Positions 56,896 to 64,000 of a stretch of 64,000 nt of DNA are shown one piece after another. The position numbers were made by a program, and so were the translations under genes. Positions within the stretch are counted from its first letter, which is position 1; each line of letters opens with the position of its first letter. The stretch is taken from NCBI RefSeq assembly GCF_900115775.1, contig NZ_FOXS01000001.1:682001-746000 (forward strand), given 5' to 3'. The notes beneath the pieces are model-generated. The model saw only the letters and a list, made by a program, of their open reading frames with translations. It was not told the origin of the DNA and made no database searches. Origin of the DNA: Hymenobacter arizonensis (lineage in GTDB: Bacteria > Bacteroidota > Bacteroidia > Cytophagales > Hymenobacteraceae).

Positions 56896-57492
56896 ATGAA
56901 TTTTCTCGCTCACCTGTTCCTTTCCGGCCCGCCCGATTCTCCTGCCTACGCCGATGTGCTGCTCGGTAATTTTATTGCCGACTCGGTGCCGGGCAAGCAG
57001 CTCGAAAATTACCCCGTGGCCGTGCAAACCGGCATCCGGCTGCACCGCGCCATCGATACCTTCACCGACCAGCACCCCGTGGTGCGCCGCGCCACCCAGC
57101 GTCTGCGCGCCGCGGGCTACGGCAAATACGCCGGGGTGATATCCGACATGTTTCTCGACCATTTTCTGGCCCGGCATTTCCCAGAATTTACCACCGAGCA
57201 CCTGGCCGATTTCGCGCAACGCATCTACGCCCTGCTCACGGCCCGCCACGCCGAAATGCCGTCCCGCGTGCAACACTTTCTGCCCTACATGACCCAGCAC
57301 AACTGGCTGCTGAGCTACGCCGACCTCGACAGCATCACCCGTGCCCTAAGTGGCCTAAGCCGGCGCGCCTCGCCGGGCTCCGGCATGGAAACCGCCGTGG
57401 CAGAGCTGCGGGTAAACTATGCCGCTTATGAAGCGGATTTCCGAGAGTTCTTTCCGCAGCTGCAAGCGCACGTAGCGGGGTTATTGATATAG
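56896..57492 (+). CDS. acpH: Acyl carrier protein phosphodiesterase (AcpH)
   Basis: 198 aa. MNFLAHLFLSG and ADVLLGNFIADSVPGKQLENYP, GIRLHRAIDTFTDQHP and GVISDMFLDHFLARHF contain the His and Asp residues of the HD-like AcpH (DUF479) site. It removes the 4'-phosphopantetheine from ACP; many homologues have untested activity. The small gap after it holds the 57506-57613 palindrome. Confidence 0.87.
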   Translation: MNFLAHLFLSGPPDSPAYADVLLGNFIADSVPGKQLENYPVAVQTGIRLHRAIDTFTDQHPVVRRATQRLRAAGYGKYAGVISDMFLDHFLARHFPEFTTEHLADFAQRIYALLTARHAEMPSRVQHFLPYMTQHNWLLSYADLDSITRALSGLSRRASPGSGMETAVAELRVNYAAYEADFREFFPQLQAHVAGLLI

Positions 57493-57505
57493 TTTCAAAA
57501 GAAAA

Positions 57506-57613
57506 AGAACGTCATGCTGAGCGGAGCCGAAGCATCTCGCGTGCAGCAGTAACTCAATCGAATGGATTACTACTGCACGCGAGATGCTTCGGCTCCGCTC
57601 AGCATGACGTTCT
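57506..57613. repeat. GTCATGCTGAGCGGAGCC palindrome
   Basis: 47-bp arms (57506-57552, 57567-57613) differ at one position, 14-bp centre. Ends AGAACGTCATGC match the smaller hairpin at 20244-20275. It lies in the gap between convergent acpH and slyD. Confidence 0.9.
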
Positions 57614-57660
57614 GCTTATTGTAGTTGGGCTACAGGTTTGTTCCTGGACCCCAACAAACG

Positions 57661-58176
57661 CTAGTGCTGGTGGCCGCCCGCGCCGTGCACGTGGCCGTGG
57701 GCCAGCTCCTCGGCCGAGGCATCGCGCACGTCCTGCACTTTGCCGGCGAAGTGCATTACCATGCCCGCCAGCGGGTGGTTGAAGTCCATCTTAACGACCG
57801 AATCGCCGATGCTTACCACCTTGGCTTGCATGTGGTTGCCTTCGTTGTCGGCCATGGGCAGGAAGTTGCCTTCCTGTAGCATTTCATCGTCCAGCTTGCC
57901 GTCGATGAGGAAAACTTCTTTGGGAATTTCTACCAGCGCCTGCTCGTCGTAGTCGCCGTAGGCCTGGTCGGGGGTGAGGCTGAATTGAAAGTCGTCGCCG
58001 GCAGCTTTGCCGTTGAGCTGAGCTTCAAATTCCTCGGGCAGGCCGCTGTGGCCAAAAAGAAACACCATGGGTGCATCGGCTTCGGCCGATTCAACCAGCA
58101 CTTTTTCCTGGTTTTCGTCGGTCACGCTGAGGTCGTAGGTGATGGTGACAACTTTGTTCTCGCTGATTGCAGCCAT
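57661..58176 (-). CDS. slyD: FKBP-type prolyl isomerase, SlyD-like
   Basis: 171 aa. FKBP strands flank an IF (insert-in-flap) domain: VVTITYDLSVTDENQEKV, PMVFLFGHSGLPEEFEAQLNG, AAGDDFQFSLTPDQAYGDYDEQAL and MVMHFAGKVQDVRDAS. The His-rich tail HGHVHGAGGHQH can bind nickel or other metals, as in SlyD, where it links to hydrogenase maturation. No hydrogenase gene is in the window. Cytosolic. Confidence 0.92.
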   Translation of the reverse strand: MAAISENKVVTITYDLSVTDENQEKVLVESAEADAPMVFLFGHSGLPEEFEAQLNGKAAGDDFQFSLTPDQAYGDYDEQALVEIPKEVFLIDGKLDDEMLQEGNFLPMADNEGNHMQAKVVSIGDSVVKMDFNHPLAGMVMHFAGKVQDVRDASAEELAHGHVHGAGGHQH

Positions 58177-58391
58177 AATGGAAGGGGCAGCCGACGGGGC
58201 CGGCCATTGGGTTGGGTGAAGAAGTAAATTTCAGGCAAGATAGGTACGCAAAAAGTGGAGCCAGGGCCACATGCAGTTCCGTTTTCTTAGGCTGAACAGT
58301 GCGCCAGAGGGCAACTCAATTCCAAGGCTCGCGTTATGTCTGCGCTGCAGAAGTGTTTCTGCCTGATTGTCAACTTATCTGCATTCTACCC

Positions 58392-59540
58392 ATGTCAAAG
58401 CTGTTTTTGCTCCTCCTAAGCGGCGCCCTGCTGGCCAGCTGCCAAGCCAATGAACCCAAAACCGAAGCCGAGGCAGTAGCCAAAGAGGCTGTGGTCACTT
58501 CCGATTCCGTCACCGCTGCGCGGGCTTCGGCCCCAGAAGCCAGTGTGCCCGTGGGTAATCCCACCTTGCTGTTCTCGCTCGATGAAGCCCACAACACGCC
58601 CGATGGCATGGCCCTGGCGCCGAATGGCAACATCATTTTATCGGTGCCCAACCTGGCCGATAACAGCCAGCCGGCCTCCCTCATGGAAATCGTGGGGACC
58701 ACCATCCGGCCCTACGCCACCAACTTGCCCGTAGAGCCTAGCACTAAGAAAGGAGCTCCCATGGACCTGGCCTTCGGCCCCGATGGCCACCTGTACTACG
58801 CCGAAAACCAGTACGAAAACGACAAGAACCACAAATCGCGCCTCATGCGCGTGCAGGTGACCAACGGCAAGCCCGGCAAGATTGAGACTGTAGCCGACGG
58901 CTTCGCCCTGGCCAATGCCGTGGCCTGGAAAGGCAACACCCTCTACGTGACCGACAGCCAGTGGGACCTGCCTGACAACGACAAGGGCAGCGCTATAATG
59001 CGCTTCTCGCTGGCCGAGCTCAACCAAGGCGTGGTGCACCTCAAGCCCAAAACCAAGGACCCGCACGTGCTGGCCTTCTTCACCACCAAAGTGAACGAGA
59101 CCGGCCTCGACAACGGCGCCGATGGCCTGGACTACGACAGCCAGGGTAACCTGTACACCGGCTCTTTCGGCGATGGCACGCTGTATAAAATTTCGCTCAG
59201 ACCCGACGGCAGCTTCGCCAAGCAGGAAGTGCTCGCGCTCCAGGGCAAGCAGATACCCTGCGTCGATGGCCTCATTATCGACCGCAGCAGCGATAAGCTA
59301 TACCTCTGCAACTCCCGCGAAAACGCCATTGAAATGGTCGACTTGCGCAATGGCAATCAGGTTACCACCATCGCCCAGAATGGCGATACCGATGGCGCCG
59401 GCGGCCTGCTCGACCAGCCCGCTGAGGTATTGCTGAAAGGCAACCGCCTGTATGTAGCCAACTTCGACAAGCCGGATAAGAATTTCGTGAATACGAAGTC
59501 TGATGCCCCGCATACGGTATCGGTGATTGACTTGAAGTAG
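58392..59540 (+). CDS. SMP-30/gluconolactonase-like lipoprotein
   Basis: 382 aa from ATG 58392 with a lipoprotein signal (MSKLFLLLLSGALLASC). A hydrophilic linker leads into a six-bladed beta-propeller: NTPDGMALAPNGNIILSVP, APMDLAFGPDGHLYYAENQ, NAVAWKGNTLYVTDSQWDLP, GADGLDYDSQGNLYTGSFGDG, GLIIDRSSDKLYLCNSRENA and LLKGNRLYVANFD. This fits SMP-30/LRE domain proteins, which include lactonases, but the metal ligands cannot be assigned by eye. Followed by a complex palindrome. Confidence 0.83.
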   Translation: MSKLFLLLLSGALLASCQANEPKTEAEAVAKEAVVTSDSVTAARASAPEASVPVGNPTLLFSLDEAHNTPDGMALAPNGNIILSVPNLADNSQPASLMEIVGTTIRPYATNLPVEPSTKKGAPMDLAFGPDGHLYYAENQYENDKNHKSRLMRVQVTNGKPGKIETVADGFALANAVAWKGNTLYVTDSQWDLPDNDKGSAIMRFSLAELNQGVVHLKPKTKDPHVLAFFTTKVNETGLDNGADGLDYDSQGNLYTGSFGDGTLYKISLRPDGSFAKQEVLALQGKQIPCVDGLIIDRSSDKLYLCNSRENAIEMVDLRNGNQVTTIAQNGDTDGAGGLLDQPAEVLLKGNRLYVANFDKPDKNFVNTKSDAPHTVSVIDLK

Positions 59541-59552
59541 AAAGCCAGTACA

Positions 59553-59728
59553 AAAAAACTCCCCTCCTCAGCTGAGGAGGGGATGTTCGAGCCAACGGCT
59601 CGGACGGGGGTGGTTGACCTCGTTGAACGATACGTGAACAAGTCGTTCGCCCATCGTTCAACGACCGCAACCACCCCCGTTGTCGCTGGCGCGACAACAT
59701 CCCCTCCTTGTTAAGGAGGGGAGTTTTT
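59553..59728. repeat. CTCCCCTCC palindromic element with nested hairpins
   Basis: Outer arms (59553-59615 and 59668-59728) share AAAAACTCCCCTCC and ACGGGGGTGGTTG. Each arm has its own hairpins (CCCCTCCT/AGGAGGGG, CGAGCC/GGCTCG, TTGTCG/CGACAA) and the centre has an 11-bp inverted repeat CGTTGAACGAT (59621-59631, 59653-59663). Lies between convergent genes and ends in T runs, so it may terminate both. Confidence 0.85.
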
Positions 59729-59742
59729 GTTCTAAGGTCACT

Positions 59743-61731
59743 TTAATCCTGCATTTCCCACGCCGTGCGATAACCGCCAATCCTCTCCACATAAGCCAGC
59801 ATCTCCTTAAAGAACGGATTAGAGCTCAGCGTCGATGAGTCGCCCACGAGCAGCAGCTTGCGCCGCGCCCGGGTCATGCCAACGTTCATGCGGCGGATAT
59901 CGGAGAGAAAACCGATTTCACCGTGGTTGTTGCTGCGGGTGAGGGAAATGGCGATGATGTCGCGCTCCTGGCCCTGAAACGAATCCACGGTGCCCACACT
60001 GAGCATGCGGTGGGCCATGAGACCGTTAAGCTCGTCGTTTTCCTCGATGGCGTCCTTCAAATAGTTGATTTGGGCGCGATAGGGGGCAATAACACCGATG
60101 GTGAGCAGGTCTTCTTCGTGGTCGGCCTGGTCGTAAGGTTCGAGGAGTTGTGCTAAGCGCTTGATGAGCAGGTCACCTTCCTCCGGGTTGGCGGTGGAGC
60201 GGCTTTCCGGGATGGTGATTTCCTGGAAGCCAAAGCCGGCAGTGTCCAGAAACTCTACGGGAAGGTCGAGAGCAAAGCGCAAGTCGTAGTCGGCCAGGTC
60301 GGCGTGGCGCACGGTGTGGTGCGCTTCCAGCTTGCCTTCGTAAAACTGCTCCGAGCTGAACTCCATAATCTGCTCGTGCATGCGGTACTGCACCGTGAGC
60401 ATGCGGGCCGTGGCCGGCTGGCGCTTGATGCACTTCTCGAACAGCGTTTCGCGGAGGCCGTCGCGGGCCGCTTTTTCGCTCTTCACGGTGGGCGGCAGCT
60501 GGTGGTGGTCGCCGGCCAGCACTACACGCTTGGCTTTGGAAATCGGAATCCAGCAGCCCGGCTCCAGGGCCTGGGCCGCCTCGTCGATGAACACCGTTTC
60601 GTAGGTCAGGTGGCGAATGTTGCGGTTTGAAGCCCCTACCAGCGTGCAGGTTATCACTTGCACCGATTCCAACAGGTCTTCGGTGATGTAGCGCTCCAGG
60701 TCGTCGGCCTGCTGAAATAGCATACGCGCTTCCTCTTTCAGCATCTTGCGTTGCTGCTGCTCTTCGTAGCCGAAGTTGCGCACGTATTTGCTGGCGGTTT
60801 CCCGGTATTGGTCGGCCGTCTGGCGCATCGAGCGCATCTCGTTGTAGCTCTTGTGAGCCATTACCTGCGCATCGAGCGTGTGCTCCAAAAGCAGGTCAGA
60901 CACCCGGCTGGGGTTGCCCATGCGGATGACGTTCACGCCACGCTCGGCCAGCTTTTCGGTGAGCAGGTCCACGGCCGTGTTGCTGGGGGCGCACACCAGC
61001 ACCCGCCGCTCGCGCCGGATGGTTTCCATAATGGCCTGCACCAGCGTGGTGGTTTTTCCCGTGCCGGGCGGGCCGTGGATAATGGCCACGTCCTGCGCAG
61101 CCATTACGTGGCGCACGGCGGCCAGCTGCGATTCGTTCAGCGGGCTGGGGTAGAACAGGTCGTCGGGCTTTTCCTCGCGGAACCGGGCTTCTTTGGCCCC
61201 GAGAACAACGTCGCGAAGCTCGGCCAGCCGGTCGCCGTAGGCGCCCATGACCTTGCCCAGGGCATAGTCCATCTCGCGGTAGCTCACCTCGTCGAAGGTG
61301 AGGTCGATGCCCAGCTTGCCGCCGTCGAGCACCCAATCGGGCAGGTCTTCCTTGGTGGTAGCCAGCAGCAGCTTGTTGCGCCGCACGCTAGTGATGACGC
61401 CGCTTAGGGTAGGCCGGTCGGTGGCCGAACGGCCGGGAATGTTGCCGAAAAGCGAAGCGTTTTTGCCTACCTGAAACAAGTGCAGGCCTTGCTGGCCGGC
61501 GGGCCGCTCAAGCTCGAGCACGACTTTGCCGCCAAAGCCGATGTCTTCCTTGGTGATGGTAACGGGGTACCAAGTCAGGCCGCGCTGTTGGCGCTCGGCA
61601 ATGCTGGCCTTGGCATTTTTAATCTTGAATTGCTCCAGGTCTTCCTTTTGCTCCAGCTGCATGAGGGCCTGGGTGTGGCGCAGCTCTTTTTCGAGGGCGT
61701 AAGGGTCGGTGGGGGTGAATACTTCTGACAA
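59743..61731 (-). CDS. SF1 helicase, IGHMBP2/SMUBP-2-like
   Basis: 662 aa. Upf1-like superfamily 1B helicase: Walker A HGPPGTGKTTTLVQAI, motif Ib VCAPSNTAVDLL, DEAA box FIDEAAQALEPGC, motif III GDHHQLPPTV, motif IV YRMHEQIMEF, motif V VGTVDSFQGQERDIIAISLT and motif VI NVGMTRARRKLLLVGD. The N-terminal 1B-like domain precedes it. It unwinds DNA or RNA 5' to 3' with ATP; the cellular pathway in bacteria is unclear. No nuclease domain is fused. Monocistronic, transcribed leftwards. Confidence 0.93.
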   Translation of the reverse strand: MSEVFTPTDPYALEKELRHTQALMQLEQKEDLEQFKIKNAKASIAERQQRGLTWYPVTITKEDIGFGGKVVLELERPAGQQGLHLFQVGKNASLFGNIPGRSATDRPTLSGVITSVRRNKLLLATTKEDLPDWVLDGGKLGIDLTFDEVSYREMDYALGKVMGAYGDRLAELRDVVLGAKEARFREEKPDDLFYPSPLNESQLAAVRHVMAAQDVAIIHGPPGTGKTTTLVQAIMETIRRERRVLVCAPSNTAVDLLTEKLAERGVNVIRMGNPSRVSDLLLEHTLDAQVMAHKSYNEMRSMRQTADQYRETASKYVRNFGYEEQQQRKMLKEEARMLFQQADDLERYITEDLLESVQVITCTLVGASNRNIRHLTYETVFIDEAAQALEPGCWIPISKAKRVVLAGDHHQLPPTVKSEKAARDGLRETLFEKCIKRQPATARMLTVQYRMHEQIMEFSSEQFYEGKLEAHHTVRHADLADYDLRFALDLPVEFLDTAGFGFQEITIPESRSTANPEEGDLLIKRLAQLLEPYDQADHEEDLLTIGVIAPYRAQINYLKDAIEENDELNGLMAHRMLSVGTVDSFQGQERDIIAISLTRSNNHGEIGFLSDIRRMNVGMTRARRKLLLVGDSSTLSSNPFFKEMLAYVERIGGYRTAWEMQD

Positions 61732-61833
61732 AAGAATACGGATTGATTTCGTTGACGTGGTAACAACGAAAACGAGAAATGAGTGGCCGAAATAGGCAGG
61801 AAAAGTGAGTTTACTTAATTGACTTTTACTTAA

Positions 61834-62358
61834 TCAATGTAAAGGTCTGAATTCGGGTAAAAGCTGAAAATCAACTCTGATGGAATCTCCCGCCTGAACC
61901 CGCAGCGGAGGTGCTTCCGACCAAAGCATGCCTATCCAGCCAACGCGCATGGTGTGAAGGCCAGGAGATATTACCCGCGCATAATCACCATTTTCATTGG
62001 CGAAGGTATGTTTTTGGTCAATGGAGATAATTGCGCTAGGCCAAGGCCGCATCGTTCCGTTTTCTTCCTGCACATCAACATGCCCCACAATAATGGCATC
62101 TTTGGCTGGTTTTACCTGACGCAGATGAATGTAGGTCGTGGAGGGACCTACCCAATATGCGGGCGCCTTACCAGGTTTGTGGTTAGATAAATATTCCGCG
62201 CTCAGGCGCTTGCCTTGGGCATAAGTCAAAATTTGAGTGGGTTGCTGACGACAACCAATTATGCATCCCGCAGACACCAAGAGCCCAACCTTAGCCAAGC
62301 TCAGCATTTGGTAAGCAGGCCAAGGTGTTATGCCGATATAAAAGCGTGGATTTATCAT
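61834..62358 (-). CDS. Lipoprotein with carboxypeptidase-like regulatory domain
   Basis: 174 aa. A hydrophobic N-terminus includes LLVSAGCIIGCRQ, a likely lipobox at IIGC, with residues before it that suggest a later start. The C-terminal 100 residues (DAIIVGHVDVQEENGTM, AIISIDQKHTFANENGDYARVISPGLHTMRVGWIGM in pieces FANENGDYARVISPG and LHTMRVGWIG) are a CarboxypepD_reg-like beta-sandwich. Function unknown. Slightly lower in GC than its neighbours. Confidence 0.65.
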   Translation of the reverse strand: MINPRFYIGITPWPAYQMLSLAKVGLLVSAGCIIGCRQQPTQILTYAQGKRLSAEYLSNHKPGKAPAYWVGPSTTYIHLRQVKPAKDAIIVGHVDVQEENGTMRPWPSAIISIDQKHTFANENGDYARVISPGLHTMRVGWIGMLWSEAPPLRVQAGDSIRVDFQLLPEFRPLH

Positions 62359-62393
62359 CAGCTTTAATCAACGAGAGGCGTACTAGAGTTTAA

Positions 62394-62753
62394 TCAAGCG
62401 AAAAAATCCCCCGGGTCCGCTTGACTCAGGTATTTCTGTAGCCGGGGCAAGGTGCCGAAAAACGGCAGCACACAGGCTAGAAAGCGTTCTGCTACAGCCT
62501 GGCTAGGGGCGTACGCCACAAATGTGTGGCCGCCTTCTTCAAACTCCAGTTCCTCCAGCAACTCGGGCTGGTGCTCTTCGATAATGGTTTCGATGTGCTC
62601 AACCCACGACTCGGCCGTGCCCCCGAAACCGTAGTTCTGAAACAGCACATAGTACTCCTCCAGCCCGCCCACATCGGCGAAAATGGCCAGCTGGCGCTCG
62701 GGAGGAGTGGGGAGCGGCAGCGGGGCTACCTGAAAAGGGAAGGTGGTGGGCAT
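62394..62753 (-). CDS. Imm51-like protein
   Basis: 119 aa from ATG 62753. YVLFQNYGFGGTAESWVEHIETIIEEHQPELLEELEFE in pieces FGGTAESWVEHIETIIE and PELLEELEFEE, plus HTFVAYAPSQAVAERF, follows the pattern of the Imm51 immunity family (acidic helix, then a beta-strand with FVAY). Imm51 proteins usually protect from a toxin encoded beside them; no toxin gene is next to it here, so this is either an orphan immunity gene or a housekeeping relative. The assignment rests on resemblance only. Confidence 0.55.
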   Translation of the reverse strand: MPTTFPFQVAPLPLPTPPERQLAIFADVGGLEEYYVLFQNYGFGGTAESWVEHIETIIEEHQPELLEELEFEEGGHTFVAYAPSQAVAERFLACVLPFFGTLPRLQKYLSQADPGDFFA

Positions 62754-62768
62754 AAGCACAAAGGTCGG

Positions 62769-63377
62769 CTATTTCCGTGCTCGTGGGGCTGGTTTGCGGC
62801 GGCTCAAAGCCACTATAAGGCCCACGCTGAGGATGGATAGTCCGGCAATGAGGGCATCGCGCACAAACTGGCCTTCTTTCACTTCCTTCACTTCGGCCTG
62901 GAGGTCGCGCTGACGGGCAATGTTTGCTTTCTCGCGCTGCCGTAGGTTTTCGGTCTCGTTTTGGAGCTCGGAGAGGCGTTGGGCGGTGAGGTTGCGGTCG
63001 TCGCGGCCGGTGCTTTCCAGGTGGGTGGTGGTAGCGGCCAGCCGTACGGAGGTGGTCTGGGCCCTGCGGGCGGTTTCGTTGAGGATGTCCACAATCTGCT
63101 GGTCTTTGTCGACAATTCCTTGCAGCGCATCAACCACTTCCTGCAGGTCTTTTTTGGAAGGCTTGTTGCCGAACAGGCTGTGTCGCTGGGCACTGGCCTC
63201 GGCGTAGCGGCGGGTGAGCACCGCCCGCTCGCGGAGCAGGCCGGGCAGTCGGGAGTCGGGCGCGGCGGTGTCGGTTTGAGCAAAAGCGGCGCTGAGCGGC
63301 GAACTGCAGAGGGCTCCAATCAGAGCCAGCAGAAGAAAAAAGTGCCGTTTGGCGTGCGTCTGCGTTCTTTGTGGCAT
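62769..63377 (-). CDS. Exported coiled-coil protein with C-terminal membrane segment
   Basis: 202 aa from ATG 63377; starts at 63410 or 63548 would overlap the divergent gene at 63424 more strongly. Signal peptide HFFLLLALIGALCSSPLSAAFA. The centre is a long heptad-rich coiled coil (ALQGIVDKDQQIVDILNET, LSELQNETENLRQREKANIA, LQAEVKEVKEG) and the C-terminus has a membrane helix (ALIAGLSILSVGLIVAL) followed by Arg/Lys residues. No family recognised; may be an envelope-spanning structural protein. Confidence 0.7.
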   Translation of the reverse strand: MPQRTQTHAKRHFFLLLALIGALCSSPLSAAFAQTDTAAPDSRLPGLLRERAVLTRRYAEASAQRHSLFGNKPSKKDLQEVVDALQGIVDKDQQIVDILNETARRAQTTSVRLAATTTHLESTGRDDRNLTAQRLSELQNETENLRQREKANIARQRDLQAEVKEVKEGQFVRDALIAGLSILSVGLIVALSRRKPAPRARK

Positions 63378-63423
63378 CGAAAGGATAGGGTGCAGAGAGG
63401 CAGTCATCATCAATTTAGTGGTT

Positions 63424-63894
63424 ATGAATAAAAATACGTGGCTCCTTTTTGGAGCTCTTGGAATAGTTGCGGGCGGTTGTGTCAACAGTGGCAAAACGCC
63501 CACTTTGTACGGAACGTCTACCAGTGCGGCGGTAACTAACGCGAACACGAGTACGGCAGTGCTGCCCTTTGTGGTAAACGAAGTCAGCGACGACGAAACC
63601 TATGGCTACACCGCCGAGAACCCGGTGCGGGTAGGCGGTGGCCGCACAGCCGGTGCCCGCAACCAGCTGCGCTACCTGAATGCCCTGAAAGGCCCGCAGG
63701 GCCAGCCCATCACCTACGAGCGCCAGGCCAGCTGCTGCGCCTTCAGAACCCGCCGCGCCGAAGTCGACAACGTGGGCCTGCTGGACGTGTACAAAGTTAG
63801 CTGGGCCGGCAAACCCACGCCGGTCACCCTCTACATAAATATGTACCGTGGGGGCAAATTAATGGCTCCGCAAGGCTTCACGGCCGCCCGCTAA
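63424..63894 (+). CDS. Small lipoprotein of unknown function
   Basis: 156 aa from ATG 63424 (MNKNTWLLFGALGIVAGGC, lipobox AGGC). The mature part is polar, with SCCAFRTRRAEVDNVGLLDVY and SWAGKPTPVTLYINMYRGGK. The latter resembles the tail of Bacteroidota secreted proteins with a CCAFRT-type motif that I cannot name. Divergent from the coiled-coil protein gene. Function unknown. Confidence 0.7.
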   Translation: MNKNTWLLFGALGIVAGGCVNSGKTPTLYGTSTSAAVTNANTSTAVLPFVVNEVSDDETYGYTAENPVRVGGGRTAGARNQLRYLNALKGPQGQPITYERQASCCAFRTRRAEVDNVGLLDVYKVSWAGKPTPVTLYINMYRGGKLMAPQGFTAAR

Positions 63895-63930
63895 CGGCTC
63901 CACAGCCGAGAAATGTGGCTCGGAATCCGT

Positions 63931-63938
63931 TACTTTTA
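63931..63938 (+). promoter_or_regulatory. Promoter -7 box for the gene running off the window
   Basis: TACTTTTA, seven of eight matches to TAnnTTTG, about 29 nt before ATG 63967. Confidence 0.35.
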
Positions 63939-63966
63939 TAGGTTCTTCCGCTGATTTCTGCCCCCA

Positions 63967-64000
63967 ATGCCCACTCGTTACTATCCTCGGCTTGCGGCCT
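63967..64000 (+). CDS. Partial gene, 5' end only
   Basis: ATG at 63967 opens a frame reading MPTRYYPRLAA to the end of the window. It follows a promoter-like box, but too little is present to identify it. Confidence 0.4.
   Translation, partial: MPTRYYPRLAA

Overview
The window looks like a chromosomal stretch from a GC-rich member of the Bacteroidota, most likely Hymenobacter or a close relative in the Cytophagales. The grounds are: a TonB-dependent receptor paired with a DUF4249 lipoprotein; a PorE-like TPR/PD40/OmpA protein; a fused isobutyryl-CoA mutase (IcmF); spheroidene monooxygenase; DUF4199, DUF2805/TIGR03643 and Lmo0937-type small proteins; promoters of the Bacteroidota type (TTG, about 17-20 bp, then TAnnTTTG); and mostly weak Shine-Dalgarno sequences. 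I see no rRNA or tRNA gene, CRISPR array, complete insertion sequence or prophage. The taxonomic call is inference from gene content.

Layout. 0.2-8.3 kb: OmpA-type anchor protein, methionine aminopeptidase, RibD-type reductase, PQQ-type sugar dehydrogenase, DUF4249/TonB receptor pair. 8.3-9.6 kb: poorly coding gap with one possible membrane protein. 9.6-12.4 kb: CAT-type acetyltransferase, P1-family peptidase and an overlapping class IV aminotransferase. 12.4-13.9 kb: structured palindromic element followed by an AT-rich HEPN-domain gene that looks imported. 14-21.7 kb: IcmF, regulatory-domain protein, DUF2805 protein, formaldehyde dehydrogenase, HbpS/GlcG-like protein and a multipass membrane protein. 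21.8-27.5 kb: lepA, folD, queE and a porE-like gene, all on the plus strand. 27.5-36.4 kb: a 730-bp gap, then gltA, mnmE, a DtxR-type regulator, fabH, a glycosyltransferase, dapD and msrA. 36.5-50.3 kb: hydroxyacyl-CoA dehydrogenase, small membrane and envelope proteins, ABC-F ATPase, L,D-transpeptidase-like protein, M48 protease, LON-domain protein, mtgA, App1-type phosphatase, topoisomerase IB and an S41 peptidase. 50.4-55.5 kb: three paralogous, probably lipid-anchored proteins with a kinase-like motif. 55.4-64 kb: crtA, stress flavoprotein, AcpH, SlyD, SMP-30-like lipoprotein, SF1 helicase, an Imm51-like protein and small envelope proteins.

Most genes are housekeeping (translation quality, tRNA modification, folate C1 metabolism, lysine and peptidoglycan precursors, TCA cycle, fatty acid initiation) or envelope functions. 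The most unusual content is (i) the three-paralog lipoprotein locus at 50.4-55.5 kb, (ii) several families of palindromic elements sitting in gaps between convergent genes, including two copies of a GGATT-repeat palindrome that supply stop codons to flanking genes, (iii) the AT-rich HEPN gene, and (iv) two dispersed paralogs of a small exported helical protein.
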